Notes: generated by a model not told the origin, from the letters alone. Shown: positions 40,105 to 49,103, counted from the stretch's first letter. The stretch is 64,000 nt of DNA from VXLM01 sp034421575 (GCA_034421575.1 DAOUKG010000049.1:38250-102249); one strand, 5' to 3'. Program-made: numbers and translations.

Positions 40105-40992
40105 CTACACAACCAGCCCCGCCGTCTCCACAGCCTCCCGCAACTCGCGGTACGTGAACTCGCTCGGCGGCACATCGGGATGCCGCACGTTCACCGACGA
40201 GAACACCCCACGCAGCCGCAGCGTCTCCTTGACGAGGTGCAGCGACGACGGCCCCGCTCCCTGCGTCATCACCCGCAACAGCGGCGTCATGCGATTGAAC
40301 GCCTCCACGGCTCCCGCATCGTCGCCCGACTGATACAGGTCCCACACCGCGCGAAACAGATCGGGGAACGCCGCGTGCGGCATGATCCCCACCGAACCAC
40401 GCCGCATCTCCTCAACGAAGAACGACCCACCCGCACCACCAAACACCGTGAGCGCGTCGCCGCCCTCCTTCACGAACCCCGCAATGCTCGCCGGCGTCGG
40501 CGGGTTCTCCGCCTTGATGTACTGAACGCCCTCGATCTCCCGGGCCATCTCTCCCGCCAGCGCGGGCGACACCGCCGCCGTTGGCACGTCCTGGATGAAG
40601 ATCGGTATGGTCGTCGCGTCCGACACCCGGCGGTAATACTCCTTCGTAACATCCGCAGAAACACCCACCGGCGGCGTGACCATCGAGGCGTCCGCGCCGA
40701 GCTCCTCAGCCCGCCTGCTGTACTGGACGGTCACAGCCGTACTGGGCGCTCCCGTGTTCACCACCACGGGCACTCTGCCCGCCGCCTGCTCGACCACCGT
40801 CCGCGTCGCCACGTCGCGCTCCGCCTCCGACAGCTTCACCACCTCGCTCGCAAACGCGATCCCAACCCCATGCACACCGTTCTCGATGACGAAGTCCACC
40901 TCCCGCCGCAGGTTATCCTCATCGATCCGGTCAGAGTCGTCGAACGGCGTCGCAAGGATGGGAAACAGGCCCTTCATGGTTTGGGATGTCAA
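40105..40992 (-). CDS. Dihydrodipicolinate synthase-family aldolase
   Basis: A 295-residue DHDPS/NAL-type TIM barrel. MKGLFPILATPFDDSDRIDE opens the fold, and the Schiff-base Lys is in VQYIKAENPP. The family YNVP motif, whose Tyr takes part in catalysis, reads FIQDVPTAA, so the Tyr is absent. A TTG at 40992 has GAGGT 7 nt upstream; ATG 40977 is an alternative. The start lies 4 bp after the stop of the AAA ATPase gene, whose stop is part of the ribosome site, so the two are coupled. Substrate unknown. Confidence 0.87.
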   Translation of the reverse strand: MTSQTMKGLFPILATPFDDSDRIDEDNLRREVDFVIENGVHGVGIAFASEVVKLSEAERDVATRTVVEQAAGRVPVVVNTGAPSTAVTVQYSRRAEELGADASMVTPPVGVSADVTKEYYRRVSDATTIPIFIQDVPTAAVSPALAGEMAREIEGVQYIKAENPPTPASIAGFVKEGGDALTVFGGAGGSFFVEEMRRGSVGIMPHAAFPDLFRAVWDLYQSGDDAGAVEAFNRMTPLLRVMTQGAGPSSLHLVKETLRLRGVFSSVNVRHPDVPPSEFTYRELREAVETAGLVV

Positions 40993-40996
40993 TGGC

Positions 40997-42208
40997 CTAC
41001 CTCGTCGAACCATCGGTTGTTCGGCTGCCGGCTGACTCCAAGAACATGTACAGCGGATAAAGCTCGTTGACGAATCTGTAAGCGCCCCGTCCCGCCTCCA
41101 AGTCCTGCTCGACTATACCCAATTCTCGGAGACGTCGAAGCAGATTGTCGAAAACCCTACTTTCGTTTTCGTCCAAGCGGCGCATGACTTCACTCCTGGT
41201 AAACTCGGAAGGAGACACTGCCGGGATCATCTTTCGGACGATAGACCGGTAGCGGGTGCTCCGAACTGCGCGATAAAAGGCGGGATCAAGGTACTTCGTT
41301 CCTACGTTTTCGGCCGCTAGCACCAGGCCGCTCATCGCGTCCTGCTTTCGTACCGCACTGCCGGAACTCTTCCAAAACACCGAGTCTCCGATCTCCTGCA
41401 TCAATATCGGGAGCCCGCTGGAGTAGGTAACCATAAGGCCCAAAGCATCCTCTTCGATTTTCATTCCTGCTTCGTCAAACGCCCTAATAAAGAAATCCCG
41501 GACTTCCTCGTTCGTCAGCCTCGGGATGTCAACTGTCTGGAATACCCTCATGAGGGAAGGCTGGGCGGCAGCTAAAGCATCCTTCTTCTCAACCGTGCCG
41601 CTGACCATTACCAGCACCGGGAAAGGCCCAAAGTGCGTGGCTACGCTGTCGGCGAACGACTTATACCAGTTCGCAAATTCCGGTGTGTCGGCTAGACCGT
41701 TGATGTCGTCGAGAATGACAAGCAAACCCGAGCGATTCTCCGATATGGTTGCTACCAGATTGCCAAGAGCATCTGGGAAGTTTCTTGCAAGTCCGGTCAG
41801 CTCCTCTCTCGGTGCGTCAAAGGTGACTGACACCCCGAAGAGTCCGATCTGCTTGATCCGGTCACCGAACAGTTCTACAACTCGCTCGAACCAGTCTTGG
41901 TGACGTGATTCCCGCAGAACTTCCTCTAGAACGTGCCGTACAAGCTCTTCCAGAGACGTGACCCCACCGAGGTACGTGTGGATCCCCAGCATGTTGTTCC
42001 GGCTGATTGCGATTTGACGAAGATAGGACGCGAACGAACTCTTCCCAATTCCTCTGTCACCGCTTAAGAAGACACTCTGTAATCTGCCCGTTGCGGCCTG
42101 ATCAATATGCCGAGCTACTTGTTGGAGTTGCTGCGACCGCCCAACGAATAACTCGATCGGCACCGGACTGCCCGGAGTAAAGGGGCTGTTTTCAGGTTTC
42201 GTGTTCAT
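40997..42208 (-). CDS. AAA-family ATP-binding protein (Orc1/archaeal-ATPase-like)
   Basis: A 403-residue AAA protein. A Walker A motif is in LSGDRGIGKSSFASYL (around residue 48), a Walker B motif in LLVILDDINGL (around residue 165), and a sensor-like VLVMVSGTVEKKD follows. The C-terminal part, SPSEFTRSEVMRRLDENESR and GIVEQDLEAGRGAYRFVNEL, is a winged-helix-like domain. The layout resembles Orc1/Cdc6-type or archaeal ATPase proteins found in bacteria, of unknown role. It is an odd upstream partner of the aldolase gene. Confidence 0.82.
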   Translation of the reverse strand: MNTKPENSPFTPGSPVPIELFVGRSQQLQQVARHIDQAATGRLQSVFLSGDRGIGKSSFASYLRQIAISRNNMLGIHTYLGGVTSLEELVRHVLEEVLRESRHQDWFERVVELFGDRIKQIGLFGVSVTFDAPREELTGLARNFPDALGNLVATISENRSGLLVILDDINGLADTPEFANWYKSFADSVATHFGPFPVLVMVSGTVEKKDALAAAQPSLMRVFQTVDIPRLTNEEVRDFFIRAFDEAGMKIEEDALGLMVTYSSGLPILMQEIGDSVFWKSSGSAVRKQDAMSGLVLAAENVGTKYLDPAFYRAVRSTRYRSIVRKMIPAVSPSEFTRSEVMRRLDENESRVFDNLLRRLRELGIVEQDLEAGRGAYRFVNELYPLYMFLESAGSRTTDGSTR

Positions 42209-42227
42209 TGTCTCGTCGAATCAATAC

Positions 42228-42977
42228 CTAGTACGTCGCCCGTCCGCCGCTGATGTCGAACACCGCGCCCGTGCTGAACGAGCATTCCTCCGACGCCAGC
42301 CACGCGACGAGCGCCGCGACCTCCGACACCTCGCCCGTGCGCCCCATGGGTATCTTGGAGATCATGTAGTCTATGTGCTGTTGGGTTAGCTGTTCAAGGA
42401 TGCGCGTCCGCACCACGGCCGGGGTGATGCAGTTCACGCGGATGCCGGTCGACGCAAGCTCCTTGCCGACGGACTTCGTCAGCCCGATTACCCCCGCCTT
42501 CGTCGCCGAGTAGGGCACCGCCTTCGGGTTGCCCTCCTTGCCCGCGATGGAAGCGATGTTGATGACCCGCCCGTAGTCCCGTTCGATCATGTGCGGAATC
42601 ACGTAGTGGCAGAACGAGTACACACCCCGCAGGTTCGTCCGGTACACCCGGTCCATCTCCTCAAGCGGCAGCTCCCAGACGCTCGCCGAATGGCCCGCGA
42701 TCCCGGCATTGTTCACCAGGATGTCGATCCGTCCCCACCTGTCGATGGCCCGCTTGGCCGCCTGCTGCGCCGTCTCGTCGTCTCCCACGTCACCGAGCAC
42801 GATTTCCGAGTCCACCCCCTGCTCCGCCAGCGCCTGCGAAGCCTGCTCGGCAACGTCGGCATTCATATCGACGATGGTGATCCTGGCCCCTTCGCTCCCA
42901 AGCCTCTGCGCTATCCCAAAACCCAGACCCTCGCCCGCACCCGTCACTATCGCTACCTGTTCGTCAAACCTAGACAT
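42228..42977 (-). CDS. Short-chain dehydrogenase/reductase (FabG-like)
   Basis: A 249-residue classical SDR. The cofactor motif VAIVTGAGEGLGFGIAQRLG, the NNAGIAG segment and the YSATKAG catalytic motif (Tyr, Lys) with upstream Ser in IASIAGKEGN are all intact, and the C-terminal DISGGRAT is typical. GAGGAG precedes the ATG. It most likely oxidises an alcohol or reduces a ketone; the substrate cannot be told. Confidence 0.92.
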   Translation of the reverse strand: MSRFDEQVAIVTGAGEGLGFGIAQRLGSEGARITIVDMNADVAEQASQALAEQGVDSEIVLGDVGDDETAQQAAKRAIDRWGRIDILVNNAGIAGHSASVWELPLEEMDRVYRTNLRGVYSFCHYVIPHMIERDYGRVINIASIAGKEGNPKAVPYSATKAGVIGLTKSVGKELASTGIRVNCITPAVVRTRILEQLTQQHIDYMISKIPMGRTGEVSEVAALVAWLASEECSFSTGAVFDISGGRATY

Positions 42978-43080
42978 CGATGCTCCTCAACTTAGAAATA
43001 TTGACCATATCAGTCATTCCCGTGGAAGCGGGAATCCATCTCCCCCTCTGCGATCTCCGCGCCCTCTGCGGTGAGTCCTC

Positions 43081-44274
43081 TTACGTCGCCTCCGCCAAAT
43101 ACCTGCTCGCCGCCGATACCGCCGCTCCCTGCGCGACCTCGTATCCCTCGTCTGGCAAGATCCCCTCCAGCCCCGACAGCAGCGCCAGCAGGTACTCCGC
43201 CTTGCTTGACTCGCCCATCAGCCCTATCCGCCACACGTTCCCGTCGAACGGCCCGAAGCCCTTGCCAATCTCTATCGTGTGCTCCCTCAACAGACGCTGC
43301 CGCACCGTCGCGTCATCGACTCCGTCAGGTATCTTCACCGCCGTGATCTGGTCGAGCCGATTCGCCTCCGCCACCAGGAAATCGAGGCCCAACGCCGCGA
43401 CACCCGCCCTGAGCGCAGCCGAGTTCCGCTGGTGACGCGCTATCCTGTCGTCGAGACCCTCTTCGAGCACGATCCGCAGCGCCTCGCGCAGTCCCAGGAT
43501 CATGCTCACCGGGGCAGTGTGATGGTACACATGCTCGGGCCCCCAGTACTTAGCGATCAGCCCCAGATCGAGGTACCACGATGGCGGCTTCGTCGTCCGG
43601 GACGCGATCACCTCCAGCGCTCTCGGCCCAACCGCCACCGGCCCTATTCCCGGCGGCGCGCCCAGGCATTTCTGGCTGCACGAGTAGGCGTAGTCGATTC
43701 CCGTCTCGTCGAAGGCAAACTCACTCCCGCCCAGCGACGTCACCGCGTCCACCATGAGCAGAGCGCCTTGTTCCTTCGCCATTCGTGCAATCTCATCCAA
43801 CGGCTGCAGCACGCCGGTCGAGGTCTCCGCGTGGACCACCGCCACCAGCTTTACAGAGTCCTGCCGGTCCAGCTCCTCTGCCAGCATCTCCGGCGGGAAC
43901 GGTTCACCCCACTCGCCTCGAAGGACCACGGCGTTGGCCCCAAGCCTCTCTGCCATGTCCGCCATCCGCTCTCCGAAGTACCCGCACGAGCAGATGACCA
44001 CCGTATCGCCGGGTTCCAACAGGCTGTTCAGCCCCGCCTGCATTCCCGCGCTTCCCGTGCCAGGCAGCGCAATCGCAAGCCCCTCTTCCGTCCGAAACAC
44101 CAGCCGCAGAAGCTGCGACAACTCGTCCAGCACGACCATGAACTCAGGATCGGCGTACCCGATCATCGGCGACATCATCGCCTGCAGCACGCGCGGACTC
44201 GTGTTGCTCGGCCCCGGCCCCAGCAGAATTCTCGGCGGCATCACCGGCACCTTCGAATCGGGTAGGCTGCTCAT
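43081..44274 (-). CDS. Class V aminotransferase (alanine-glyoxylate type)
   Basis: A 397-residue PLP-dependent class V aminotransferase. LLGPGPSNTSPRVLQAM and PLDEIARMAKEQGALLMVDA are typical of the serine/alanine-glyoxylate aminotransferase branch; VDAVTSLGG has the PLP-binding Asp, and SCSQKCLGAPPGIGPVA carries the Schiff-base Lys. It likely makes glycine from glyoxylate. GAGGTGATGG precedes the ATG. Located near SDR and aldolase genes. Confidence 0.93.
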   Translation of the reverse strand: MSSLPDSKVPVMPPRILLGPGPSNTSPRVLQAMMSPMIGYADPEFMVVLDELSQLLRLVFRTEEGLAIALPGTGSAGMQAGLNSLLEPGDTVVICSCGYFGERMADMAERLGANAVVLRGEWGEPFPPEMLAEELDRQDSVKLVAVVHAETSTGVLQPLDEIARMAKEQGALLMVDAVTSLGGSEFAFDETGIDYAYSCSQKCLGAPPGIGPVAVGPRALEVIASRTTKPPSWYLDLGLIAKYWGPEHVYHHTAPVSMILGLREALRIVLEEGLDDRIARHQRNSAALRAGVAALGLDFLVAEANRLDQITAVKIPDGVDDATVRQRLLREHTIEIGKGFGPFDGNVWRIGLMGESSKAEYLLALLSGLEGILPDEGYEVAQGAAVSAASRYLAEAT

Positions 44275-44370
44275 CTTCCATCACCTCATCGTCGCGGGAG
44301 TTGTCCCGTGCGCGCGCCGTATTATAGGTGACTCCCTGCTTCCTTCCAAGCCGCCACTCCCGTACGTCAT

Positions 44371-44496
44371 CAGGGCAATCGCATTTCACACAGGGTCGGG
44401 CGTTGAGGGGCCTCCCAACCCCACCCGTCTGGACTCCGGCCTTCGCCGGAGTGACGATTGCTGGTGTTCCTATCAACTCTAAATGCGATTGCCCTG
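44371..44496. mobile_element. MITE-like element, CAGGGCAATCGCAT family
   Basis: A 126-bp element with perfect 16-bp terminal inverted repeats, CAGGGCAATCGCATTT and AAATGCGATTGCCCTG. The interior has CACAGGGTCGGGCGTTGAGG and a CTCCGGCCTTCGCCGGAG hairpin. The outer 14 bp equal the start of the probable insertion sequence at 63888. Confidence 0.8.
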
Positions 44497-44630
44497 CCAC
44501 CCCGCACCGTCAATCCGGCAGAGGCGGGAATCCAGAAATTCCTCGGCCAAGAAGTACCTAACGCTGGGCCGAACGAAGCCCCTATGCCCCTCATGTTTAC
44601 CAACTTTTCACTTTTCAAGCCTTCTCCCGG

Positions 44631-44636
44631 TATAAT
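44631..44636 (+). promoter_or_regulatory. -10 box of the first selenoprotein gene
   Basis: A perfect TATAAT lies 34 bp before the start codon. The -35 region is poor (TTCACT-like around 44607). It probably drives both thioredoxin-like genes. Confidence 0.5.
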
Positions 44637-44669
44637 CGAATGGTATCGTAACGTTAGAGACTGGACGCC

Positions 44670-45794
44670 ATGAAGCGATTCATCCACATATCGGGTTTCG
44701 GCCTGCTGGCCCTCATGTCGCTTGCAGTTGTCTCCTGCGGCGGAGAGCCCGACACCCCTGCCGAGCAGCCGACCACCGTCGCCCAGACCGTCCCGACCGT
44801 CGCGCCTTCGCCCGTGCCGACCGATACGCCTGAACCGACGGCTACCACGGAACCGACGCCTCAGCCGCCGACCTCGACCCCGGCTCCGGTCCCAACCCCA
44901 ACGACGCCTCCAACACCTGAACCCACCGCAACGGAGGTACCAACCGCCACTGCGACGATGGTACCGACCTCCACGCCTACGACGGTCCCGACGGCCACGT
45001 CAACTCCTGTCCCAACTCCGACCTATACACCCATTCCCACGGCAACATCCACGCCGGTGTCCGCTCTGACGGTCGTACCAGCCACCACTTCAGGCAGCCA
45101 GGCCACAGCAGAGCCCACCCCAACAGCTACCGCTACCTTCATCCCAACGTTTACCCCCAGGCCCACTCGCACGCCAACTCCAACGTTGACGCCCACGCCT
45201 ACGATTACCCCAACTCCGCTGCCGCCGACTCCGACGCCTATCCCTCCGACTCCCACGAACACACCGGTGCCGCCGACGCCCACCTACACACCCGTCCCGC
45301 CGACCGCGACAGCCGTGCCGGAACCTGAGCCGACTCGGGCTGCAGTCACTGCCGAACCCGGCACGAATGTCGGCAATCTCGCCCCCGAATACGTCCTGAA
45401 CATTGCGGGAGGCAACCAGGTGAGTTCCACCGACCTCGTGGCGCAGGGGAAGCCCGTCTTCATCCTGTTCCACGCAACGTGGTGACCGGACTGTCGCGCC
45501 GCGTTGCGGGGCCTGACCGAAGTCTATCCGCCACTCAAGGATAAGGTGGCACTCTACGCCGTGGCCTTCAACGAGCCTCTCAGCGATCTGCAGGAATACC
45601 AGAACAACAGCGGTCATGCCGGTACGGTGGCCAAGGCTGTGGGGAACATGATCAGAGACTTCAGAGTGACGCAGCAGTCCACCAAGGTGGCCATCGACGG
45701 GAACGGTGTAATCATCTACCGTAGCGGCTACGGACGGGGCAGCGCGGCCGAGTGGGCCGCCGTCCTCCAAGAACTGGCCAACAGCGCGCAGTAG
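44670..45794 (+). CDS. Selenocysteine-containing thioredoxin-like lipoprotein 1
   Basis: A 374-residue lipoprotein read through an in-frame TGA at 45483-45485 (codon 272). The signal peptide MKRFIHISGFGLLALMSLAV ends in lipobox VVSC at Cys23. Residues 25-230 are a very long Pro/Thr linker rich in PTPT repeats, which would hold the catalytic domain away from the membrane. The redoxin domain starts near residue 238 and reads KPVFILFHATW, TGA, PDCRAALRG, so selenocysteine replaces the first Cys of a CPxC-type thioredoxin motif (W-U-P-D-C). The frame continues to 45794. Role: thiol-disulfide reduction or peroxide defence outside the membrane, by inference. Confidence 0.87.
45483..45519 (+). promoter_or_regulatory. 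Bacterial SECIS-like hairpin 1
   Basis: Immediately after the TGA, CCGC (45499-45502), loop GTT and GCGG (45506-45509) form a stem-loop with outer pairs reaching CGG (45487-45489) and CCG (45517-45519). The apical loop begins with G and starts 17 nt after the TGA, within the usual bacterial SECIS range. Confidence 0.65.
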
Positions 45795-45894
45795 GAGACG
45801 CTACACAATCATCGGTCAAACCGGCGAAGAGAAGTCACCCCGTACTCGATACGGGGCGGGAATCCACTAACAAGATCGTGGAGGTGACAACGTC

Positions 45895-46566
45895 ATGAAT
45901 CGCGCAATCATCGTCCGATTGGTTATCGGCTCAATCATGGCACTTTCGCTGCTGACCGCTGTCGCATGCGGAAGCGGTTCGGATTCTTCCGACGAGTCTC
46001 AACCCTCCGATACGACTACGACCTCTCCTGCGCCTGCGCCTCCTCCGCCCGCAGCGCAGACTTCCCCGCCACCCGCAGCCGCGCCGCAACCAACTACTGC
46101 TCCTGCGCCCGCACCGTCCGAGGAAACCGTCCCCGTCGGACACCGTGTCGGCGACCGCGCGCCCGACTACATGCTGGCCCTCACCGGCGACCGGCAGGTC
46201 AACTCGACCGATCTCGTGTCCGAGGGGAAACCGGTATTCATCCTGTTCCACGCGACGTGGTGACCGGACTGTCGCTCCGCGTTGCGGGGCATAAGTTCAG
46301 TCTACCCGGCCTATGAGGACTCGGTTGACTTCTACGCGGTAGGTTTCAATGAGGGGTTGGATGTCCTATCGGCAGCCCAGGACAGAAACGGACATCCGGG
46401 AGAAGTGGCAAAGCCGAGCGATTCGATGCTAAAAGACTTCAATGTGACGCGCCAGTCCACTAAGGTAGGCATCGACGCGAACGGCATAATCGTCTACCGT
46501 GCCGGAATCGGCCAGGGTGATTCCAATGAATGGGAGGGTGTTCTCAAGGAGCTGGCGGCTAACTGA
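45895..46566 (+). CDS. Selenocysteine-containing thioredoxin-like lipoprotein 2
   Basis: A 223-residue paralogue, read through TGA 46261-46263 (codon 123). Signal peptide with Cys25 in TAVAC, a shorter Pro/Ala/Ser-rich linker (about residues 30-85) and a redoxin domain. The active site again reads KPVFILFHATW, TGA, PDCRSALRG. The next 100 codons are conserved in protein sequence with gene 1 (for example DFNVTRQSTKVGIDANGIIV against DFRVTQQSTKVAIDGNGVII), so the reading frame is maintained after the TGA. GGAGG lies 10 nt before the ATG. The short linker suggests a position closer to the membrane. Confidence 0.87.
46261..46297 (+). promoter_or_regulatory. Bacterial SECIS-like hairpin 2
   Basis: GCTCCGC (46274-46280), loop GTT, GCGGGGC (46284-46290) gives a 7-bp stem including one U-G pair. 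The loop starts 17 nt after the TGA, exactly as in gene 1, and the 27 nt after the TGA are nearly identical while the DNA further on diverges. Confidence 0.68.
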
Positions 46567-46583
46567 CGCCTTTGCCAAACACC

Positions 46584-47549
46584 ATGACTGACACCCGCCT
46601 CAAATTCGTCGTACCCGGCGACAACCCGCCGCAGATTCAGGGATCGCCCCACCTCGACCGGCTCGATCCCTACGGCGACGTCGATCTCTACCTCGACCGT
46701 CCTTCGAGCATGGAAGATCAGCTCGAACGCGCGCGTGACGCACACGTCATCATCAACACGCGTGGCGCAGTCAAGTGGCCCGCCGAGGCCCTACGCGCCC
46801 TGCCGGACCTGCGAATGATCGCCACCTGCTCCATCGGCGTCGACATGATCGACATCGAGGTCGCCCGTGAGCTCGGCATCGTCGTCAGCAACCAGCCCGG
46901 ACGCACCGCCCCCGTCGTCGCCGAGCACATCGTCGGCCTGATGTTCGCCGCCGCCAAACGCGCCGCCTTTCAGACCATCGAGCTAAAGGCCGGTCGCTGG
47001 ACCCTCATGCAGAACGTGACGCTCCAGGGCAGTACCATCGGCATCATCGGCACCGGCAACGTCGGACGCGAGGTAGCCCGCATCGCCAACGCCCTCGGCA
47101 TGAGGTGTCTCGCGTGGACCTTCAACCCTTCACCTGAACGAGCCAAGGAACTCGGCGTCGAGTTCGTCGACCTCGACGATCTGCTCAAGCAGTCCGACGT
47201 CGTCAGCCTTCACGTCCGCCTCAGCCCGGACAGCCACAACATCATCGGCGCCCGCGAGCTTGGACTGATGAAACCCGGCGCGATCCTCATCAACGGCGGA
47301 CGCGGCGAGCTTGTCGACGAGACGGCCCTGGTCGACGCCCTCCAATCGGGACACCTTGCCGGCGCGGGCCTCGACGTCTTCTCCCAGGAACCTCTGCCCG
47401 CCGACCATCCCATCCTGGGCTGCGATCAGGTCGTCCTCACGCCCCACCTCGCCGACCAGACCCCCGAGGGCATCGAGCTCCTCAACGAGGGCGCAGTAAC
47501 CAACGTCATCGCCTTCCTCGAAGGCCGCCCCAACAACGTCGTAACGTAA
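46584..47549 (+). CDS. D-2-hydroxyacid dehydrogenase (PGDH-like)
   Basis: A 321-residue D-isomer-specific 2-hydroxyacid dehydrogenase, about the length of SerA-like short enzymes without ACT domain. The Rossmann motif is IGIIGTGNVGREVARIANAL; the catalytic Arg lies in SLHVRLSPDSHN, the Glu in DVFSQEPLP and the His in VVLTPHLADQ. Substrate unknown: phosphoglycerate, glyoxylate or another 2-oxo acid. Start at ATG 46584 since the TTG 12 bp upstream has no ribosome site. It begins 17 bp after the second selenoprotein stop. Confidence 0.93.
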   Translation: MTDTRLKFVVPGDNPPQIQGSPHLDRLDPYGDVDLYLDRPSSMEDQLERARDAHVIINTRGAVKWPAEALRALPDLRMIATCSIGVDMIDIEVARELGIVVSNQPGRTAPVVAEHIVGLMFAAAKRAAFQTIELKAGRWTLMQNVTLQGSTIGIIGTGNVGREVARIANALGMRCLAWTFNPSPERAKELGVEFVDLDDLLKQSDVVSLHVRLSPDSHNIIGARELGLMKPGAILINGGRGELVDETALVDALQSGHLAGAGLDVFSQEPLPADHPILGCDQVVLTPHLADQTPEGIELLNEGAVTNVIAFLEGRPNNVVT

Positions 47550-47945
47550 GAGGGAAACCCTGAGCCTGTCGAAGGGCGCTTCGCGGGGAAACCGCCTCCC
47601 TTCCCTACTCTGCGCCCTCCGCGCTCTCTGCGGTGAACTCCCACGCTCCCCCGAGCATAGAAGCCCCGTTCACCCTGAGCCTGTCGAGGGGCACGCGCGG
47701 GGAAACCGCCTCTCTCCCTACTCTGTGATCTCCGCGCTCTCTGCGGTGAACTCCCCGGCTCCCCCGAGCTAGAAGCCCCGTTCACCCTGAGCCTGTCGAA
47801 GGGCACACGCGTGGAAACCGCCTCTCTCCCTCCTCTGCGCCCTCCGCGTTCTCTGCGGTGAACTCCCCGGCTCCCCCGAGCATAGAAGCCCCGCCTGTCG
47901 AAGGGTCGAACGGCTCAATGCCTGTGGTGAACTCCCCTGTTCCCC
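47550..47945. repeat. Tandem-repeat spacer
   Basis: Three degenerate tandem copies of a unit of about 112 bp between roughly 47586 and 47917. Each has GGGGAAACCGCCTC, CTCCGCGCTCTCTGCGGTGA, CGGCTCCCCCGAG and CCCTGAGCCTGTCGAAGGG. This is the same repeat stock as at 1-480, arranged in the opposite strand sense. No gene. Confidence 0.7.
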
Positions 47946-49103
47946 CTACGACTCCGTCCGACGTCGAAACGGCTGGTCCCTTCGATAGGTGGCGACCCGC
48001 CAGAGCCACTCCGCAGGCCCGAACAGGAATCGACTCAACCACACCTGCGACCACCACACCTGCAGCACCCACACCCCGATCACGAACGCCAACACGACGC
48101 TTCTGCTCATGAAGTCGGCATCACCCAGCAATACTGTCAGAACGAGCACACCCAGCACCGTCTGAGACAGGTAGTTCGTCAGCGCCATCCTCCCGACTGC
48201 GCGTAGACGCTTCTTCAGCCAATTCTCCGCGCCATTGTTCCAGAGGATGATGAGGCTCATGTATCCCAGCGAGGCCGGAATCGTGCCCAGCGTGTTGGGA
48301 ATCTGGCCGATGAAGGCGATCTCCCGCGAGTAGTCGTTCATCGCGGTAACGATGACGGCTGCGGCGGCAAGCGGCAGGCCGACGGCAAGCCCGACCACAG
48401 CGGTTCGGCGATATGTCCTGGCGGGCAGCCCGCCGTCCATAAAGCCGGCGCGATACAGGCCCGCGCCGACGAGGATCAGACCCAGTGCGCGTAGAAAGAA
48501 CCCCAGCAGGAAGACTTGTGTAATGGCCTCGTCGTCCGCGGCCTCCCCGGGCGTCCAGAGACCGGATACTGATGCATCGGTCGTGTCGGCAATGCTCTGC
48601 GTGAGCAGCGTACTGCCAATGGACAGCAGAAACACGGCAACACCAAGGGAGATGAGCGCCCAGTTCGGCAGCTTTCGCAGGGCCAGCAGAAAGACCGATG
48701 ATACGGCGTAAACCATGAGTATATCGCCGTCCCACAACTGGAAGTGGAGGAGACCGATTCCCAGCAGCAGCGCGTTTCGCCACAGGTTCAGGACGACTGC
48801 GCGTCTTCCTTTCTCGCTGGCACGGTCGATGAAGAGGATCATCCCCGCGCCGAACAGGAGCGAGAACAGTCCCATGAACTTCTGGTCGACGAAGACCTCG
48901 CCGAGGATGCCCACGGTCCAGTCGAGCCATGTCTCCGAGCCGCCCGCGCTCAGATTGAAGTAAGACGCATCGCCAAGCCCGAACTGCACGGCGTTCATCA
49001 ACAGAATGCCTAGCACCGAGACCCCGCGTATCAGGTCGAGGCTGGTTATCCGCCCCGACTCGCGTACCGGACCCGCTTCAGTGGTCTGAGAAGAAGTCGC
49101 CAA
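47946..49103 (-). CDS. DUF418 domain membrane protein
   Basis: A protein of about 385 residues with an N-terminal acyltransferase-3-like region and DUF418 (PF04235) C-terminus. ITSLDLIRGVSVLGILLMN is the family start motif (DxxRGxAxLGI), and the C-terminal MALTNYLSQTVLGVLVLTVL and WSQVWLSRFLFGPAEWLWR are the DUF418 signatures. About ten membrane spans. The start is uncertain: TTG 49103 has GAGG at 11 nt, a GTG at 49139 is an alternative; upstream sequence is repeat. Related proteins take part in isoprenoid or peptidoglycan modification in some bacteria, role here unknown. Confidence 0.87.
   Translation of the reverse strand: MATSSQTTEAGPVRESGRITSLDLIRGVSVLGILLMNAVQFGLGDASYFNLSAGGSETWLDWTVGILGEVFVDQKFMGLFSLLFGAGMILFIDRASEKGRRAVVLNLWRNALLLGIGLLHFQLWDGDILMVYAVSSVFLLALRKLPNWALISLGVAVFLLSIGSTLLTQSIADTTDASVSGLWTPGEAADDEAITQVFLLGFFLRALGLILVGAGLYRAGFMDGGLPARTYRRTAVVGLAVGLPLAAAAVIVTAMNDYSREIAFIGQIPNTLGTIPASLGYMSLIILWNNGAENWLKKRLRAVGRMALTNYLSQTVLGVLVLTVLLGDADFMSRSVVLAFVIGVWVLQVWWSQVWLSRFLFGPAEWLWRVATYRRDQPFRRRTES

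Larger units (their letters stand above)
44275..44669. repeat. Intergenic region with CAGGGCAATCGCAT element and promoter
   Basis: A complete CAGGGCAATCGCAT-family MITE occupies 44371-44496. Downstream lies the promoter of the selenoprotein pair (TATAAT at 44631). No gene in this stretch. Confidence 0.7.

Noticed and set aside
45486..45794. Separate gene downstream of the TGA in the first selenoprotein
   Set aside because: It begins inside the thioredoxin motif and lacks a ribosome site; the in-frame TGA at the active-site position in both copies explains it better.
47550..47945. Coding sequence between the D-2-hydroxyacid dehydrogenase and DUF418 genes
   Set aside because: Only tandem 112-bp repeats are present; any open frame is repeat translation.
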